A stretch of 13,812 nt of DNA from CAYMLQ01 sp964390795 (GTDB taxonomy: Bacteria; Verrucomicrobiota; Kiritimatiellia; RFP12; UBA1067). The DNA lies in assembly GCA_964390795.1 (NCBI GenBank), contig CAYMLQ010000127.1:1-13812 (forward strand), given 5' to 3'. Position 1 is the first letter of the stretch. Each line of letters begins with the position of its first letter. This document shows positions 13,581 to 13,812 of this stretch, piece by piece. The translations under genes were made by a program, and so were the position numbers. The notes under the pieces are model-generated. The model was not told the origin of the DNA, did no database searches, and saw only the letters and a list, made by a program, of their open reading frames with translations.

Positions 13581-13628
13581 GTCGCTCGGTTGCCGCCCTG
13601 ATTCTCACACCTCTGGAGGTGTGAGAAC
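13581..13628. repeat. 48 bp repeat with perfect palindrome, copy 2
   Basis: GTCGCTCGG (13581-13589), 11 variable bases, then the same 28 bp block with arms at 13602-13613 and 13616-13627 around TG. It is in direct orientation to 12988-13035, offset by exactly 593 bp, and lies 33 bp after the antitoxin-like gene stop. It could also act as a 3' stem-loop for that transcript, but no U-tract follows. Confidence 0.75.
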
Positions 13629-13689
13629 GCATTCGCATGATCAGCGCAATCTGGGAATTCTGAACCTTCCTTGATATTTTTCTTCGCTC

Positions 13690-13756
13690 CAACGTCAGCG
13701 ACCTCCAACCACCGGAGCCGAAGGCGAACGGTGGCTTGGTGTGACGCCTTGTTCAG
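13690..13756 (+). repeat. Structured ~67 bp dispersed element, copy B (plus orientation)
   Basis: It begins CAACGTCAGCGACC and ends GCCTTGTTCAG. It folds as nested stems: CGTCA (13693-13697) with TGACG (13742-13746), CCAA-CCACCG (13705-13714) with CGGTGG-c-TTGG (13729-13739, one bulge), and an inner GCC-GAA-GGC. It aligns with 6389-6455 on the opposite strand. AAC near the left end and GTT near the right, about 60 bp apart, recall integron attC sites, but the consensus boxes are imperfect. Confidence 0.5.
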
Positions 13757-13812
13757 ATTAGCCCGAGTTCGCCAGTTGGACAGCATTTGAGTTCATAACT
13801 CGTTGGAAATCA

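Noticed and set aside
13548..13640. Frameshifted continuation of the toxin downstream of the antitoxin-like gene
   Set aside because: The other frames after FTVYL give sequence with no RelE/ParE resemblance and run into the palindromic repeat, so the missing toxin end is not there.

Overview
The window looks like chromosomal DNA from a GC-rich, Gram-negative, probably anaerobic bacterium of the PVC superphylum, with Kiritimatiellota or a relative as the best guess. That guess rests on four things: a giant secreted protein built of autotransporter-associated beta-strand repeats joined to a polysaccharide-lyase-like propeller, a siroheme decarboxylase of the alternative heme pathway, a short secretin, and intergenic DNA packed with short palindromic repeats. 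No rRNA, tRNA, CRISPR array, transposase or integrase was seen.

Layout. 1-849 holds no credible gene but many short repeats: two GATTAN hexamer arrays in opposite orientation, several 18-36 bp palindromes and an inverted repeat. Six large genes follow, all on the minus strand, so they are transcribed from right to left. In transcription order they are: an AhbA-AhbB fused siroheme decarboxylase (12542-11508) and, six bases on, pdxB (11501-10347). Next come a zinc-ribbon/PTS-EIIA fusion protein (10244-9411), a short secretin (9332-8019) and a HlyD/MacA-like adaptor lipoprotein (8010-6535). The last is the 1829-residue surface protein (6339-850). Good sigma-70-like promoters can be read before the ahb gene and before the EIIA gene. 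I therefore infer two operons, ahbAB-pdxB and EIIA-secretin-adaptor, with the giant gene separate or read through.

12543-13172 is again non-coding and repeat-rich. A small plus-strand gene (13173-13547) then reads as a Phd/YefM antitoxin whose C-terminal half looks like the middle of a RelE/ParE toxin, so it is probably the fused remnant of a toxin-antitoxin pair. It lies between two copies of a 48 bp palindrome-bearing repeat exactly 593 bp apart. It is followed by a structured ~67 bp element that has a diverged second copy at 6389-6455.

How the genes may work together. The first operon makes cofactors: a siroheme-derived heme precursor and pyridoxal phosphate. The second looks like envelope machinery, a lipid-anchored periplasmic adaptor plus an outer-membrane pore, headed by a cytosolic protein with a phosphorylatable EIIA domain. 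The giant downstream protein has no translocator barrel of its own. An export link between it and the secretin/adaptor pair is possible but unproven. Its propeller keeps a His/His/Tyr/Arg set spaced as I recall for PL25 ulvan lyases, which suggests action on an acidic, possibly sulfated polysaccharide.
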